Shown here piece after piece: positions 1 to 14,254 of a stretch of DNA of 64,000 bases (position 1 is its first letter; each line of letters opens with the position of its first letter). The DNA is taken from positions 1 through 64,000 of the forward strand of contig PUQB01000935.1 in NCBI GenBank assembly GCA_003024785.1. The letters are read 5' to 3'. The notes under the pieces are model-generated. The model made no database searches. It was not told where the DNA came from and saw only the letters and a program-made list of their open reading frames with translations. The position numbers were made by a program, and so were the translations under genes. This stretch comes from Selaginella tamariscina (taxonomy: Eukaryota; Streptophyta; Lycopodiopsida; Selaginellales; Selaginellaceae).

Positions 1-1384
1 CAAAAATAGCATAGTTAACATTCGGTTCTTCTTAATTGCTTTAGCATTTATGGACACCCATGGATTATCATAGAATAGCATCTAGATCGCCTAAACTTAT
101 GTAATAAAAAAATTTATAAAATTACTAAGTGGTGTGTGAGTGAGCTTATTAATGGCTGTAAATAATTTAATTTTCATTCATTAATGGTTGTAAATAATTT
201 GATCTCCACCATCGAATTTAAATTCAATTTAAGATTTAGATTATTTAACTTAAAGCTTAAATAATATACATAACAACTGTTGAAAGTAATTTAATCTTCA
301 CTATTAAATTTAAATTATATTAAAGATTTACTATGTCAAGTTAAATCTATACCATTTTAAGATTTTAAAGTATTAAGGGACACTCACACTTACCTTAAAA
401 TTTAAACTTAAAGAAAACACTCATTCACATCAAACTCTTAAATAAGTTTTGACTTACATCCAAAATTTAAGAGATTTTTTTAAGGATTATGTCATTCATT
501 TTGTAGGATTATGTCATTCACACAACATGAAGACTTTTCAAAATTAAGAAAGGTGAACAGTGAATTGCATGTAGTTTTGAAGGGACCTCCGTAGGTTAGA
601 TATTTGACATTCCAATAATTAATAATTTAAGTAAAAATCTGGTGTAAACTCAATTCACACTTAACACTTATTACACACGCTCGTAAGAAAAATAAGGGTA
701 AAGGTTGGTGTGAATGCCCATAACTCTCACAAGTAAACCGAGGATATACACAATATACTAGTACTACAATATCACTGCTGAATTTTCAAGCGGTGAAATT
801 TTTAGACTGAGATATATTACAACATACTAGTACTACTATAGTATCACTGCGCAGAATGTTCAATCAGTTTTTGACTGTTAGGTTTAGACGTGTAACTTAA
901 CTATCAATAAATCATGTGTAACACTTTATGTTAATATATATCATACTTTATATTATAATATTTATCTACGTTTGATCCAATGCATTATACTGTATCATGT
1001 ATATTATATGTTTAAATTCATATTTTAAATATAGCATATTTATTTGAACATATAATTTACCGGTAAATACACGTGGATGGCAGATACACGTGTATATATA
1101 TTGGATGGATAAGATCTACCCATGCAGCAGCAAGTTTTCTTCTGACTGATTCAAATATTTAAAATATGAACCAAGTGATTCTCGTGGGTGGAGCGGACTT
1201 AAAACCTAGAATATAATACAATATAACCATGTCAACATAAGTGTGTGTATAATGGAAGCGTTCTACCTAAGGCATGGCATGTGTCTACGTATATTTCTAT
1301 ATTTTATAATTCCAGTATATCCTAAGAATATACAAAGGACACGTGTAGACCTTTGCCCCTTTCCCTATGTAGCTGTGCAGTATA
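1..1384. other. AT-rich upstream intergenic sequence, no gene seen
   Basis: I see no coding sequence here. The DNA is strongly AT-rich with loose repeats of ATTAATGGTTGTAAATAATTT near 150-200. A degenerate direct repeat built on ATACTAGTACTAC occurs at about 753-775 and 824-850. The stretch is the distal upstream region of the arogenate dehydratase gene. Confidence 0.6.
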
Positions 1385-1721
1385 CGCATCGAACCAACTA
1401 GTCAAGGAACACCTAATTCAATCATAAACAAAATATAACTTACCTTTCGCATATTATCTATCGTTCAAAGACACCCATGCCACGTGTCTTGTTCCTCTGT
1501 AGTGAACATTGTTTACTTAGTCAAGTCCGCGTTGGTCAATCTTCACTAGCGGCATACCATTTTAGAGCAGATCAAGTTGACCAGCCTAACATTCCCAGTC
1601 AACAGTAAAAAACATGTAGTAAAATCCCCCACTATATAAATTTATCCCCATCCCTTCTCCTCTTCAGTGCAAGCTGCACTAACACAGAGGAAGAAGAGGA
1701 AATCTCAACATATTTTGTGTC
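1385..1721 (+). promoter_or_regulatory. Promoter of the arogenate dehydratase gene
   Basis: A clear TATA box (CTATATAAA, 1632-1640) lies about 130 bases before the chosen start codon. The 230 bases upstream hold several TTGAC/GTCAA cores (about 1400, 1520, 1535, 1570 and 1600), which match the W-box core bound by WRKY factors. CCAACTA and ACCTAAT strings (about 1394 and 1410) resemble the AC elements bound by MYB factors in phenylpropanoid promoters. The TATA call is direct. The factor assignments are inference from short motifs. Confidence 0.55.
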
Positions 1722-1769
1722 GTGCATACAAAGTCCGAATCAGAATCGGATAGATTGGCAGTAGTTATA

Positions 1770-3048
1770 ATGGCTTCTTTGGAGCTCTCCTCGAGCTTGT
1801 TTGAGAATCATACACTTCTTCTGAGAGAGAAGCACAAGAAGCAACTCCGGAGCAATAGAAGCTCTGTAGTGATGGCTGGTTACAACTTAGGGGAGGTATC
1901 AGGGTCCACATCCCGCCATGCCCAATGGAAGAGTCACTGTGCAATCGTTTCCAGCCAGAGCTCATCCGACGAGCCACACAAGATCAATGGAACATCCACT
2001 GAGAGTCTAATCGCCACGCAACCGCAGAATGGCACCGCACTCCTCACCAGGGCCTCTATACTCCCCAAGCCTCTCACAATTCAGGATCTCGCGATGCCGC
2101 CCACGCACGGATCGACCATAAGGTTGCCTACCAGGGCGTACCAGGTGCGTACAGTGAAGCAGCTGCAGCGAAGGCGTATCCAGAGTGTGAGCCAGTTCCA
2201 TGTGAGCAGTTTGAGGCGGCATTCCAGGCTGTGGAGCTTTGGATTGCCGACCGTGCGGTACTGCCCATAGAAAACTCACTGGGAGGCAGTATTCACAGGA
2301 ACTACGACCTCCTCCTCCGCCACAGGCTACACATAGTTGGGAAGTCCAGCTCCCGGTCCACCACTGCCTGCTCGGTCTTCCAGGCGCAACCATCGAGTCT
2401 ATCCGGCGGGTGATCAGTCACCCACAAGCTCTTGCACAGGTTGAACACACACTCACCAAGCTCGGGCTGCAGGCCGCTCGCGAGGCTGTTGACGATACCG
2501 CCGGTGCCGCCCAGTACATATCGGAGAATAACCTCAGGGATACTGCTGCAGTAGCCAGCGCTCGTGCTGCAGAGATCTACGGCATGCAGGTAAATACATA
2601 ACACACAGCGAGAGAATAGAGACTTATGTGAGTGTATATATAAGGTGCTTGCAAGTGGAATACAGGACGACTTAGGGAACGTAACCAGGTTCCTGATGCT
2701 CGCCAGAGAGCCGATCATCCCACGGACAGACCGGAAGTTCAAGACGAGATAGTTTTCGCACTTGAGGAGGAGCCGGGTGCATTGTTCAAGGCGCTATCCG
2801 CATTCTCCCTCAGGGGTATAAACCTTACAAAGATCGAGAGTAGACCTCAGAGAAAGCGCCCATTACGTGTGGTTGACGATAGTAACCATGGTACAGCCAA
2901 GTATTTCGAGTACCTGTTCATATAGATTGAGGCGTCCATGGCGGATCCACGAGCACAGAATGCACTCGGGCAGCTGCAGGAGTTTGCCAGCTTTATACGT
3001 GTTCTTGGGAGCTACCCAATGGATATGACACCATTATACCGCTGGTAA
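1770..3048 (+). CDS. ADT: Arogenate/prephenate dehydratase, plastid type, with frame breaks
   Basis: This enzyme decarboxylates and dehydrates arogenate (or prephenate) in the last steps of phenylalanine synthesis in the plastid. The start at 1770 ([11 protein letters not shown]) gives a Ser-rich, basic, transit-peptide-like leader. The catalytic region begins at 2123 ([14 protein letters not shown]) and includes [19 protein letters not shown] and HPQALAQ. The ACT regulatory domain follows with the ESRP motif (about 2835) and ends in [10 protein letters not shown] before a TAA at 3046-3048. One 55-base GT-AG intron (2590-2644) splits GMQ from VLASGIQ. The frame slips by one lost base near 2122, near 2341 (GGG where GGGG is expected) and near 2748. 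An in-frame TAG lies at 2923-2925, where about three bases of a Y-I-D-F stretch are missing. The family call is firm. Whether the breaks are real decay or sequencing error cannot be told here. Confidence 0.9.
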
Positions 3049-4740
3049 CCCACCAGCCATCGTCATCAGTACGTAAGACACCGTGCAGTTTTTGCTGCAT
3101 ACCGTGCAGTATATGAGGATGATAGACGAACATTTTGTAAGTGTCACTATAAAAGCAGTCACACATAAAGGGAAAGTGCTTTTTTTTAGGGAAATATTGA
3201 TATTATTTGGCAGACAATTTCGCATCTATAGTTATATATTTTGTTGGCTATATATATATACCAATATATACACATATAACATATATGCGTGTGCGTGTCT
3301 TTTAAAATATATAGACTACAACCTCAACAATAATTCCGGCAAGTGGACAAGTCGATGTTTTATGAAAAACTCACGTTTATATTGTTTAATTCTTAAACAA
3401 ATGTTTATCTTTTTAATATTTGAGTCGTTTCAGGCCTGACAAAGACACGCTACATATGGCATCTTGTGTACATATATATACTCTATTAAATATATATAAA
3501 ATGTGCGTGTATGTTTGCACATGTGTATTATATATACGTGACGTTATATTACAGTTGGATCGTGACGTCCCATGTGGAGTACGTGGGTCTGTGATTTTCT
3601 AGAGGTCATGGGCTTTTCATATGCATGTTTCACATAAGTAAATACATATACACACACACATAAATTTTAATTCAATTTATTCAACTCTATATGGAATAAT
3701 GTTCTCTATATAAATACTATATTTGTTTCGAGTATATATATATAAAAAAAATAAATTATATAAGAATTATGAGAACAAGCTTGGCTGAAACTCCATGTTT
3801 CACAAGTAATTAAAATAGATAGATAGATAATATGAATTTATAAATGAGTATCTACAAAATAATTAATAAAATTTATGCATATATAACATATTTAAAACAC
3901 ACACATCTAAATATTGAGCATATTCTATTTCAATTATACAAAAACTTTGACACATTACATTAGTTGAGATACAAATGCACACATTACTTCTTATGTGATA
4001 ATTTTAACACATTAATAATATGTTATTTAAATAACACAAATGCACACACACACACAAAATTGTATATCTTAGTTTTTTCATATAGACAATTTTGCAATTT
4101 ATTTAAGTAATGTTTCTTATATGATAATTTAAATTATTTAAGTAACATTTAGAAAACAGTAAGTATAAAAATAGTATATACATATATAAATAAAGTACAC
4201 ACATGTATTGGTGAAGATTTGGTCTCATGCATACAATTTATATATAATTTAAATAAGCGTATATGTACACAAATATGTATTAAGATTTATTTTCTTAAAA
4301 TTATTAAAGAACTAAAGATATTAAAAATTAAACTATGGATTTAATTTTTGTAATTCGTAATTCATTGGTTTAATATAAAATAATAATTACACATTAGAAG
4401 TTAAAAAAATTAAGTTAAAACTATGGATTAGAATTAGGACCATAAAAAAATTAAAATAAATAAATTTTTTAAAAAATAAAAAATGTGGGATTAGGAACAC
4501 TCCATTTTTATACTATCTATATACATTTAATAAAAATAATATATGTAATAACTTAAATCATCAAGCATTTACTCTCGTGAGACAATGTTCACATAATTAG
4601 TATTTTTAATAATATTTTAAGTCATTAAGATATATGTATATATACATTATCATTTGTTTAATAAAGTTAATATTGAAATATAAAAAATTAAGATAATAAA
4701 CCCTAAACAGGGTTACCCTAAAACAGGGGATCTAATCAGG
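3049..4740. other. AT-rich intergenic sequence
   Basis: This is spacer between two genes on the same strand. It is rich in TATA and CA runs and contains no convincing coding stretch. Open frames here are short, low-complexity and lack splice context. Confidence 0.6.
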
Positions 4741-5836
4741 ATGGGCGCAGCTGAGTCGATTCCGCTAGCAGTAAGCATCCATACATATTATTAATTACAC
4801 ACACACACACACACATACACACACCACGCACACACGCACACAAATTAAATTCTATTTTTCAGGACCAAATAACTACGGTTTCTAAGGGCAAATCGGAAGC
4901 ATTGATCCCTGTCTGGCGAAGCTACAGTCTCTCAAAGTCGTAAGTTATTAATTAAATAATTTGCAATAATTTAAAATAATGTATCTATATATACTATTTT
5001 TAGAATATACATTGTAATTATACATCACATTTAAATGTGTGTAACTAATATATATATATTCTGTACATCTGTGACAAATGTAAAGTGTAGGAGCATATAG
5101 ATAGTAAGGTCCGAGTTTACTTAATTATAATTAATAAATAACTGGAGTTTTTGAGTAATGTAATTATAACCTTAAATATTCAGGCTGGACCTTTATTTCA
5201 ACCAACTACGGCAGAGAGTGGAAAAAAATATTACTAGGCAATCTAATCCCAGTCAGAAAACCATCGAAAACCGTAAGTTACACACACACACACACGTATT
5301 TGCATAGCACATATTTAAGTATATTTTGTATGTATGCAAACACATCGCAAACACTTACATGGGTGTGTGTGTGTGGATTGTAATATAAAGAACTCTTTAG
5401 AAGAGTTATACGCTAACAGCTTATAATATAATATAATATAAATAAAATTTATTTGATTAATTGTAATTTTGAATTTTAATTTGTGTGTTTACTTTCAGTG
5501 ACTCTAGACGCCACCACAACAGCAAGAGTTAATATTCTCTGTACCACAAATGGCAAAAAGAAAACTGCACAAAGATTTGTAACGGCAGGTTACATACCAT
5601 TTATTTAATTAAATGTCTAATAAGCTAATTGTGTAGTTAATTAACCTCTAATTATTTGATTAATATTTAAGCAGGAGGATTTAGGATACAGAATTGAGGC
5701 AGTGGAAAAGGCTCTTAAATTGTTTCATCGCTTGGGACATTCAGCATCAGTTATGAAAACCACAGCTTCTCATCTTGAGGAGGTACACACACACCACAAA
5801 TATATATATATGTAATATATATATATATAGTAATAT

Positions 5837-5902
<66 letters not shown>

Positions 5903-7044
5903 TGTGTATGTATATATCTCATACAAAGGTTAAAACATGTACATATTACACATCCAGATGCATAGTCACATCTCCAGTCTTTCATATACATACACATACA
6001 GTAGACACGGCATACATCTATACACATATACATGCACATAAAAGTGAACACACAGCAGATACATACATGTGTGTGTGTGTGTGTGTGTGTGATACATATA
6101 TGTATAAGTATAGATGTGTATAATAACGAAGTTCTTAGTGGGGAAGCTACAAAAGGATGTGAAGGAAATGCGTCAATTATTAGAAACCACATGGAGGAAT
6201 ATGATGCACTTTGCAAGAAGGTAAGTGAAAAGCAAATATTAAACGAGTGACAATTTAGTAAATCACTTCTTATATGTGAAATATACTCATATAATTATTT
6301 AAACTCTTTAGGTATATACTAGGAATATCCAAGGGATGTTTAGTTTACATATTTATTTAAATTTATAAAGTTAGATCTTGTTATTCAATGTGTATGTGTG
6401 TGTGTGTATGTATGCGGAATACACACACTTGTTTTAATCACATTAAACCACGTGTAAACTATAGCTTAAATTAAACAAAAAACTAAAAATTTATGGTAAT
6501 CTCCATTACAAATAATTAAAAAACTCTAAAAATGTTCTTTATTAAGTATGTTAAATTAATTTTATTTATATGTTAATAAATAATTATTAAAGAATATTGA
6601 AACAGAATTTAAAAAGAGTACATGCTCCATTCTATTAAAAAAACTTATAAAAAATTCTAAAACATTTATAGTACGTTGTATTTTATTTTTATATATTTTT
6701 GTCTATACTAAAATTTATTTTTACTTAAATTATTATATATATTATTATTAAAGTTTAAAATATAAATACTATCCTGTATTTATGTAACATATGTTAAAGA
6801 TATATTTTAATTGGATAGTTTAAATTTTATAATATTCAACATATTCATAATTATTAATTTTAATATTTTTAATAAATATTCAACTTAATTAATACTATAC
6901 GATACAAATATACCTAGCCTTTAAATTACCCAAGCGTATAAGCTTTGCAAATATATTCTTATAATTTAATAATTAAATAGACTTACATTGCAAAGTCTAT
7001 AAAATCAGACAATTAGAATTTATAAAGTCATCTTAATCTCTCTC

Positions 7045-7078
<34 letters not shown>

Positions 7079-7763
7079 TTCATATGTACGTATGGCTAGG
7101 TACCCACATAGACAACACACAGGCAGCATATACTTACATACACAGATATAGTACATATAATCTTCATATATATACAAAAAAGAGATACATACTCAAAGCA
7201 GCTGATAAATGCTGTGTGCATGATGACGGGCTTGAAGTTCCTTCGTCGCTCTCTCTCGTTGCCTTTGACTGTCATCTGATGACGTGGATGACGTCAGTTT
7301 CGCCCTTATAATACCAGCTTGAGCCTAAAATGGCAATACAACCCATTACACACACACACATATATACGACGTATACATACATACATAGAGAGAGAGAGAG
7401 TTTAATATACAGTTTGTAACAAGTTAGATGTGTAAATTTACTGTGCTGTGTATTTATGTGTCTATGTAAAGTATGAATCTATACACTGTATACGTAAACA
7501 CACACATACGCACACGAGTTACTACATACCAGGTTTTCTTGCCATTTTTTGCGTAAAGTTACGTGAGCTTGATTCTCTTTCTCGATTAAGGGTGCATTTC
7601 CAACACCTCCACTTGACTATACACCACCAAATCGCTAATGCTCGTGTCACCAAGTGCAGCAACAAAGGTATATATTACTCGCATTATTTTCATCCAAAAA
7701 ACAAAGAATATGCTGTAAAATAACAGAATTAGTTTAATATTCCTAGTTAGTATTATTATTTGA

Positions 7764-7800
<37 letters not shown>

Positions 7801-8274
7801 ATATATAACTTCAACACAGTCCAACATATAGGTTTCTATGTATATATGCACACATATATATTAAACGAAAGTATATCTCATATGCATGTCTCCAAGTAGA
7901 AATGTGTCTATATATGCATATAAAATATTTGTTAAATTATTTCGTAATTAGTTCATGTGTAAATTTACATAGATATAGAAGTAAGTTTGTATAAACATAT
8001 GCACACGAGAGGTTAATGAAAGACGAACACATTAAACCACTAGTGGCAATTAAACTATTATAGATGATCAATATTACATATAGTTTACCTTTAGATTGGG
8101 AAATGTTTTGTAAAACATCCACAGTTGTGAGACGTGTGTGTTTTCTCTGTGGTGGAGGTTTCACACTGTTTGACTCTGTGGCTAACATGTTTGTCATTGC
8201 TTGTATTGCTTTTGTTCTCTCCAGGTTTGCGTTTAACCTCCAGTTTATTATCTATGAAAGTTCAAGTAAGTTAA
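4741..8274 (+). CDS. Unrecognised multi-exon gene, possible N-myristoylated helical protein
   Basis: Exons with matching phases and good splice sites are 4741-4770, 4863-4939, 5184-5272, 5499-5578, 5675-5782 and about 6132-6220. Later exons fit at about 7531-7671 and 8226-8274. The join between 6220 and 7531 is not resolved. The start ATG is followed by GAAESIP, so Gly2 could be myristoylated. The middle exons encode charged, probably helical sequence (LDLYFNQLRQRVEKN; EDLGYRIEAVEKALKLF; LQKDVKEMRQLLE). I do not recognise the family. Introns carry long CA or GA runs, often right after the donor site. The apparent stop (TAA, 8272-8274) faces the stop of the minus-strand exoribonuclease gene 52 bases away. 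The exon chain is well supported to 6220 and weak after that. Confidence 0.55.
5836..5899. repeat. (GA)n microsatellite
   Basis: A nearly pure GA run of about 60 bases lies in the intron after the exon at 5675-5782. A (GT)n run at about 6069-6091 is in the same intron. Confidence 0.9.
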
Positions 8275-8325
8275 TAACTAATGATAACTAATTAAGTAGA
8301 AGCTGAAAGCTTAAAATATGTAAAA

Positions 8326-8989
8326 TCAGTCTAGTCTAGTGTTGTACTTACTTTTAAGCAAGTCGAGATCAGAAATAGAGTACGAAAGTAACTCTTCTTG
8401 TACGGAAGGATCATTTTCGTTAAGCAGCTCCATACGAAGAGTTGGTCCGTGTGCTCGTGAACCTGAACGTTAACCATTTAATTAACAATCTAATATCTAA
8501 TCTAACTTGCTAATGAAGAAAATTTGACGGCGACCAGTGAATAACGATTTGATATACTTAGAACATATATAGACTTAACCAAGTTACTAAACATCCAAGT
8601 TGAACCTCTGTGTGTGATGTACGCGTAGCTACATACATGTATATGCATACATACACATACATACATTCATATATCTAAGTTTAATACCATCTGCTCTTAG
8701 TCGAACCCAGACTTTGTCCATGAGTTTATATTCTCGTTCAAGGTACTGCATAATCAGAATACAAATAAGTATATAAAATTTACAATTTCTATATTATTTG
8801 ATTACTCAGTATTAACTAATATATAAGATCACATTAGCTAACATATATGCATTAACTAAGATATATTAAAATCACATTAATATACTTCAGTTATATAGTT
8901 GCTATGAAGATTACCTCCAAATGCACAAGTCCACGAAGGTCGTATTTTGGTACGAATACCATAATCCCCTTGGAAGTTATATTAATCAC
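8326..8989 (-). other. DIS3L C terminus with S1-like strands
   Basis: Exons 27-29 encode [25 protein letters not shown], the start of the S1-like RNA-binding barrel. They continue with [11 protein letters not shown] and [11 protein letters not shown] and end in [15 protein letters not shown] before TGA at 8328-8326. A GTAAGT lies at the end of SDLDLLK, so an alternative splice into weak sequence at about 8090-8255 is possible. I prefer the TGA because the opposite strand at 8226-8274 has its own exon. Confidence 0.6.
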
Positions 8990-10729
8990 CTGCGAATTAA
9001 GTTAGCACCACTAATAGTGTTAAATTCTAATAGTTTGAATATACTAATATTAAATAATAATAATAGTACCACTCCACATTCTGCCTTGGCTTGTTTCTGA
9101 AGATACATAAGCAAATACAGCTCGTTACATTCCTTTTGAGCCTTTTTACTTGCTCTATGTTTCTCATTTAGATGTTCTGCAACCTGTAGAAATTGTAACG
9201 TTATTAGTGCAATTTAATAACATAATTGAACTCATGTTATTGTGTACTATCATATATGTTAAGAAGCATTCAACGTTATATATTTACGGTATACACTACG
9301 CTCAGCCACGCATGTACGCACGCACGCACATTTTCTCTCTCTCTCTCAAACGTAAATGAACAATATGTAATATAGAATACAGTATCGTATGTTCGTAATG
9401 GATATACCAGTAAACGCATAGAAGTATGTAAGTTATACTGTAGATTACGTACGTGTACTTACACCATATGATTTGTAAGGAGAAACGGAAATCAATGTGT
9501 GTGTGTGTGTGTGTACACACAAACACACACACACACACCTGTTGAAGTTCCGTGGGACTCATTAGAATATTCATGTCCGTATTACATGAGGCTATGAGCA
9601 TACGATGCACTAAAATATCAGCGTATCTCCGTATTGGTGATGTAAAATGCGTGTAAAATCTGCAACATAATACGCCTTAAATATTACATAAAAAGAACAT
9701 TTTACACATATAATAGTATTAGTTAACAAACCATTACGTACAGAATGCCTCATATATAAAATATTGTACATATAATTGTCTGTCTAAATACATAATTATA
9801 TATATAGAAAGTTCATAAGTTGTCATACGACATTCATCCACAGAGAGACAGATAGAGAGAGAGAGAGAGAGAGCACCCACTCTAGTGCGAGTCCGTAATG
9901 GTGAAACTGAGAAGGTTCCAATTTCTCCCCGGTAGAGAAATATTCTGCCTACATAAAGAAGAAAATGTTATTAAAACAATTTTCTTAAAATAATTATCTT
10001 ACTTCCGACATTGCTCGAGTAACCAGAGCTCTGAATGCACGCTGTAAACAAGTAGATTCTGTAAGCATATCCATTCTGATTACGCATGCTTAAGAGATAA
10101 TTACCTCAATTACCATGTCACCGCTCTCTCGTAACCGATCCAAAGAAGCTGCCAGTTGCTGAAAAAGTATGTGTTAACAACTTAAGAAAATAAGACATTT
10201 TGTTATAATATAACAACTGTTATGAAGTATATGTAACCATATTAAATCAAATGTCTAAGATATAACGATATACCTAACTTTAGTAAGCAAATGTATCATG
10301 TATTGGTATATATTCTATACAATGTTATATTTTATAATGTTACTTGCCTTGTTGCTTGAAGCATCCAAAGTAAATCCTCGAGCTTCACAACACTTTAAAT
10401 GAAAGAGAGTTAACAAGCTTATAAAACTAAAACTAGATAATTAGCTTAATAGGAAAGCTAATCTCTCTCTCTAACACACACAACAACTTAAAAAGTAAAC
10501 CTGTATAAGCGTTGTAAAACTGTCTAGTTTTGGGCAGAGTGCTTTCGAAGAAGTGCACATGTTGGGAATGAGCTGCATAAATATAAAGTAAGTACAAAGC
10601 ATATCTTTATTCTTATTAACAACATAAGCATATAATAGTTTCACACAAACACACACACACACACACACACCAATACACATATCTGAGGTATTTCGATTAT
10701 ACTAAACAATTTACAGTTACTAATATATA

Positions 10730-10779
<50 letters not shown>

Positions 10780-13700
10780 GTATGCCCTTAATGATTAGTA
10801 TGAGGCTTACTGATAGATTTTGTCAGCGACACAAGCATTGGCAAATATCATCATCTCAGCAACGATCCAGTTCATCTACCATATGCAAATATTGTCAATT
10901 AAGAACAAGCTAGTATACATACACGTATATACATACATCAGACACACACACATACACATGGAGCTTACAGGGAGATCCGTTTTAGTTTCCACTTGTACAG
11001 GCTCTCTTTCATTTATTTCAAAACGTAACTCCGTGCTAGCTAGCTCTAAAAACCGTTCAACCTTCGTAAAGCCCTCCTGCTCTGTAAGAGATAACAAGCT
11101 TATTAACTAATTATATATACTGTGTATATAAATGTATCCTCTTGAAATAGTTGATTAACTTAGTAAAGTTAATTATAACTCGTAACATACTTGTGCAAAA
11201 GCTCCAAGCACCGTCAGATCCATCTGCAACTGAGTTAAATCACCCCCTTTGATTTCCCATCCAGGCGGTAAATGCTTGCCTTCCATAACAGCTTCAGCTT
11301 GAGCATAAAACAGCTAGAAGAATTAAATACATAATAGTAAACAAGTAATTTTTCACGATTATAAATAGCCGGCGTGTGTATTGAACAGGTTTGAATTTTA
11401 ACACAGACATACACACACACGGAACGTAAAACCTTGAACAAACTGGGACTTAATATATAATAACATTATTATAATAACTAAATATGGATTCATCAAATAA
11501 ACTCACACACCTGATGTCGAGAGCGTATTATAGTTCTTCCAAACCATGTGTTAATAACTTCAAAGTTATTCCCAGGGTTAATTGTCCAAATGACACTAAC
11601 TGCCAATCTATCTTTTCCACCAATTAAAGAGCATAAATTTTCACTGTAACAAGCAGTATTAATATACATGTTGTAAATGTATGTATGTGTATGATTATAC
11701 ATAATTCTATATGAGATAAATAAGCATGCACACACAAACATACATGTATATGTATGATACGTATAACAACACTATAATATACAATATCAAACGGTCAGTA
11801 TTGAATAATTAATATCAATAATGGTGGTTTTAAACAAAAACAAGAATCAACGTGTGATGAAAAGAATAGCATAAGATCTCTCGTTTAAATAGAAACACAA
11901 TGTTTTTTTCATCACCCAGTATGCACCTACATACGATATATATACACATAAAGCACATGCAACTATTAAACAGCCTGTGGTGCTTCACAGCATACTAGTA
12001 TATTGAAACAATAATTATACTAAGAAATAGTTAATGACCTTAGAATATTTGGAAGCATATGCCAGCTTTTTCCCACCATATATACTGTAGTTCCACGACT
12101 TTTAGCTTCCAGATCTAGAATACTTCCTGGCTTAACAAAAACGATACATCCGCTATATGTACACCAATCTGCAAACGTGGTAGTTATATAAACAATATAT
12201 GCATGCGTATCTATGTACATACATACATATTTATGGATAAATAATTAGCATTATGCTTTTCTTTAAGATTTGAAGTATACAGCCTATCTTTTTTTACCAA
12301 TTGCTTTTCTTCTGTATATACAACGTTAGCTAGATCTATATATGTCTATATATACAAATATATGTTAACAGTCTCACAACACTCGTTTAATCAATAGGTA
12401 ATATACAATGTGCTTATATATTTTTAGTATTTGTGTGTGTGTGTGTGTGCATGCATGCGTGCGTATGCGTGTGGTGGACATATATTATGCATATACATAT
12501 AACTTAAAAAGAATTAAACCATTTATCTATTAGATACTGCACATGCTTATGTATTTATAATATACCTCAAGAAAACCGTTTTCCAGTTGACTGACTGATA
12601 TTACATCATCCACATCTTTGCTACCAGGAGGATCAATACTGCATTTATATAACAAAATTTATAGGTAATACCCATTTAACTGGTTAGCTAAATATAATTA
12701 AGTTAGTGACGTATAGCTTAGTTGTATATGCGTGTATATACGTTTTTAATATGAATTTGTGTATGCATATGTATGTCTGTCATATGTATAGGTGTGAGTA
12801 TATATATCTATGTGTGTATATATATAGCGATATTCACCTGTAGCAGCGGTGAGAGGGTCTAATATCCCTTCTTGAAGCATATTCTTCTTCTGGTATATTC
12901 CATGGTTTGGCCGGAGTATCTTCTGGAAGCTCCTGCAAAGAGCTTTAATAACAGGTTAACTATTAAAATAAAATTTAACAATTATGTGTTATTAAATAAA
13001 TTAGAGATTTTCCGTTAATCGTGTGTGTGTGTGTGTGACTTTAATAGGTAGCAGATTGAAAGATTAGAGGGAAAAAGTATGCATATATACTATTATTACA
13101 CACACACAGACATGTGTGTGTGTGTGTGTGTATTATTTATTTATTTATACCAAATTGTTATTCATAAGTAAATTAATATATAGCTTACAGGGTGCTAAAT
13201 GATGTTGTGGATATTCCATTCTCGATTAGAATCGCATGAACTTCAGCATTTAAATCGCCAATGAGTCCTAATACTCGCACTAAATGGCCTTTAGGATATC
13301 TTGATGTTGATTCCCAGTTATCTATTCGTAAAACGAATCTTTGATTGATTAAACGTTGTGCTTGGCGTGTTTGATCTCCACCTGCAAAATAGAAAGTCAT
13401 ACAATTATATTATATAATAATAATGTAATATAATAGTAAATTAGTATATATAATAGTGATATTATACTTATAGTACTATATTACTATACTTGTGTTATTG
13501 CTGGATTATAAAAGTATAACTATTATAGGACAGAATGTAGAAATGTAATAGTATATAGATGACAAGTTGAATCATCATTACATTTAATATAACCATATAC
13601 AGTTAACTAGCTACTTAACTATACATGTATACATGTACATATATCTATATATCTATATATATAGAGAGAGAGATATATATAGACGCACCAGAGGAATGCG

Positions 13701-14205
13701 TTTGTCCATTGGTATGCATAGTAACTTCTCCTGTCTGCACAGAAGTAAATGTAAAAAACACACAGAATTGCTACCAGTATATTAGTTGTATATGCTAAAG
13801 TATCCCGTGCATGTGTGTGTGTGTGTGTAACACAAACAAATACGCATATGCATGCGATTACTAGAATACTATGCATATGCACACATGCACATCTCTTGTG
13901 TGTTCTCTCTCTCTCTCTCACACACGCACACGCACAGAGCACGCACAATGTACCTTGCAGTGGCCAGAACAGACTCGTCTTCTTCGGCGAGACAAGCAAC
14001 ATAGTCTGTCCGAACTCTTTGTAATATTCCCACTACTTCACCGGCATATTCCGTCGAACCACCTGTGTCTTCTTCTAATATATCTTCGTTTTCTTCCGTA
14101 TTCTCTATGGAATCTTTTTTAAATGTTCTCACCTGTAAATAACAATAATAGTGATAAAAGCTTATCCTGCCGTTTCTTAAGTTTTTAACAACAGCATACT
14201 ACATT

Positions 14206-14254
<49 letters not shown>

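Noticed and set aside
1722..1769. Upstream ATG at 1722 as the dehydratase start
   Set aside because: It adds 16 hydrophilic, acidic residues before a typical transit-peptide start (MASLELSSS at 1770), so the second ATG is preferred.
3034..3602. Short open frames after the arogenate dehydratase
   Set aside because: They are AT-rich, rich in Tyr/Ile/Cys, without splice context or similarity; treated as intergenic.
5770..6216. Long minus-strand open frame rich in Ser/Leu and Cys/Met
   Set aside because: It is produced by GA and GT microsatellites inside an intron of the plus-strand gene; similar low-complexity frames at 45,596-45,937 and 9,302-9,610 were dropped for the same reason.
7084..7311. 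Additional exon of the unknown plus-strand gene
   Set aside because: An open stretch (KAADKCCVHDDGLEVPSSL) exists, but no good donor or phase match was found, so I left it out of the exon list.
7937..8256. Extra C-terminal exon of DIS3L on the minus strand
   Set aside because: The sequence is low-complexity and basic with weak splice sites, while the plus strand has a phased exon at 8226-8274 with a strong polypyrimidine acceptor.
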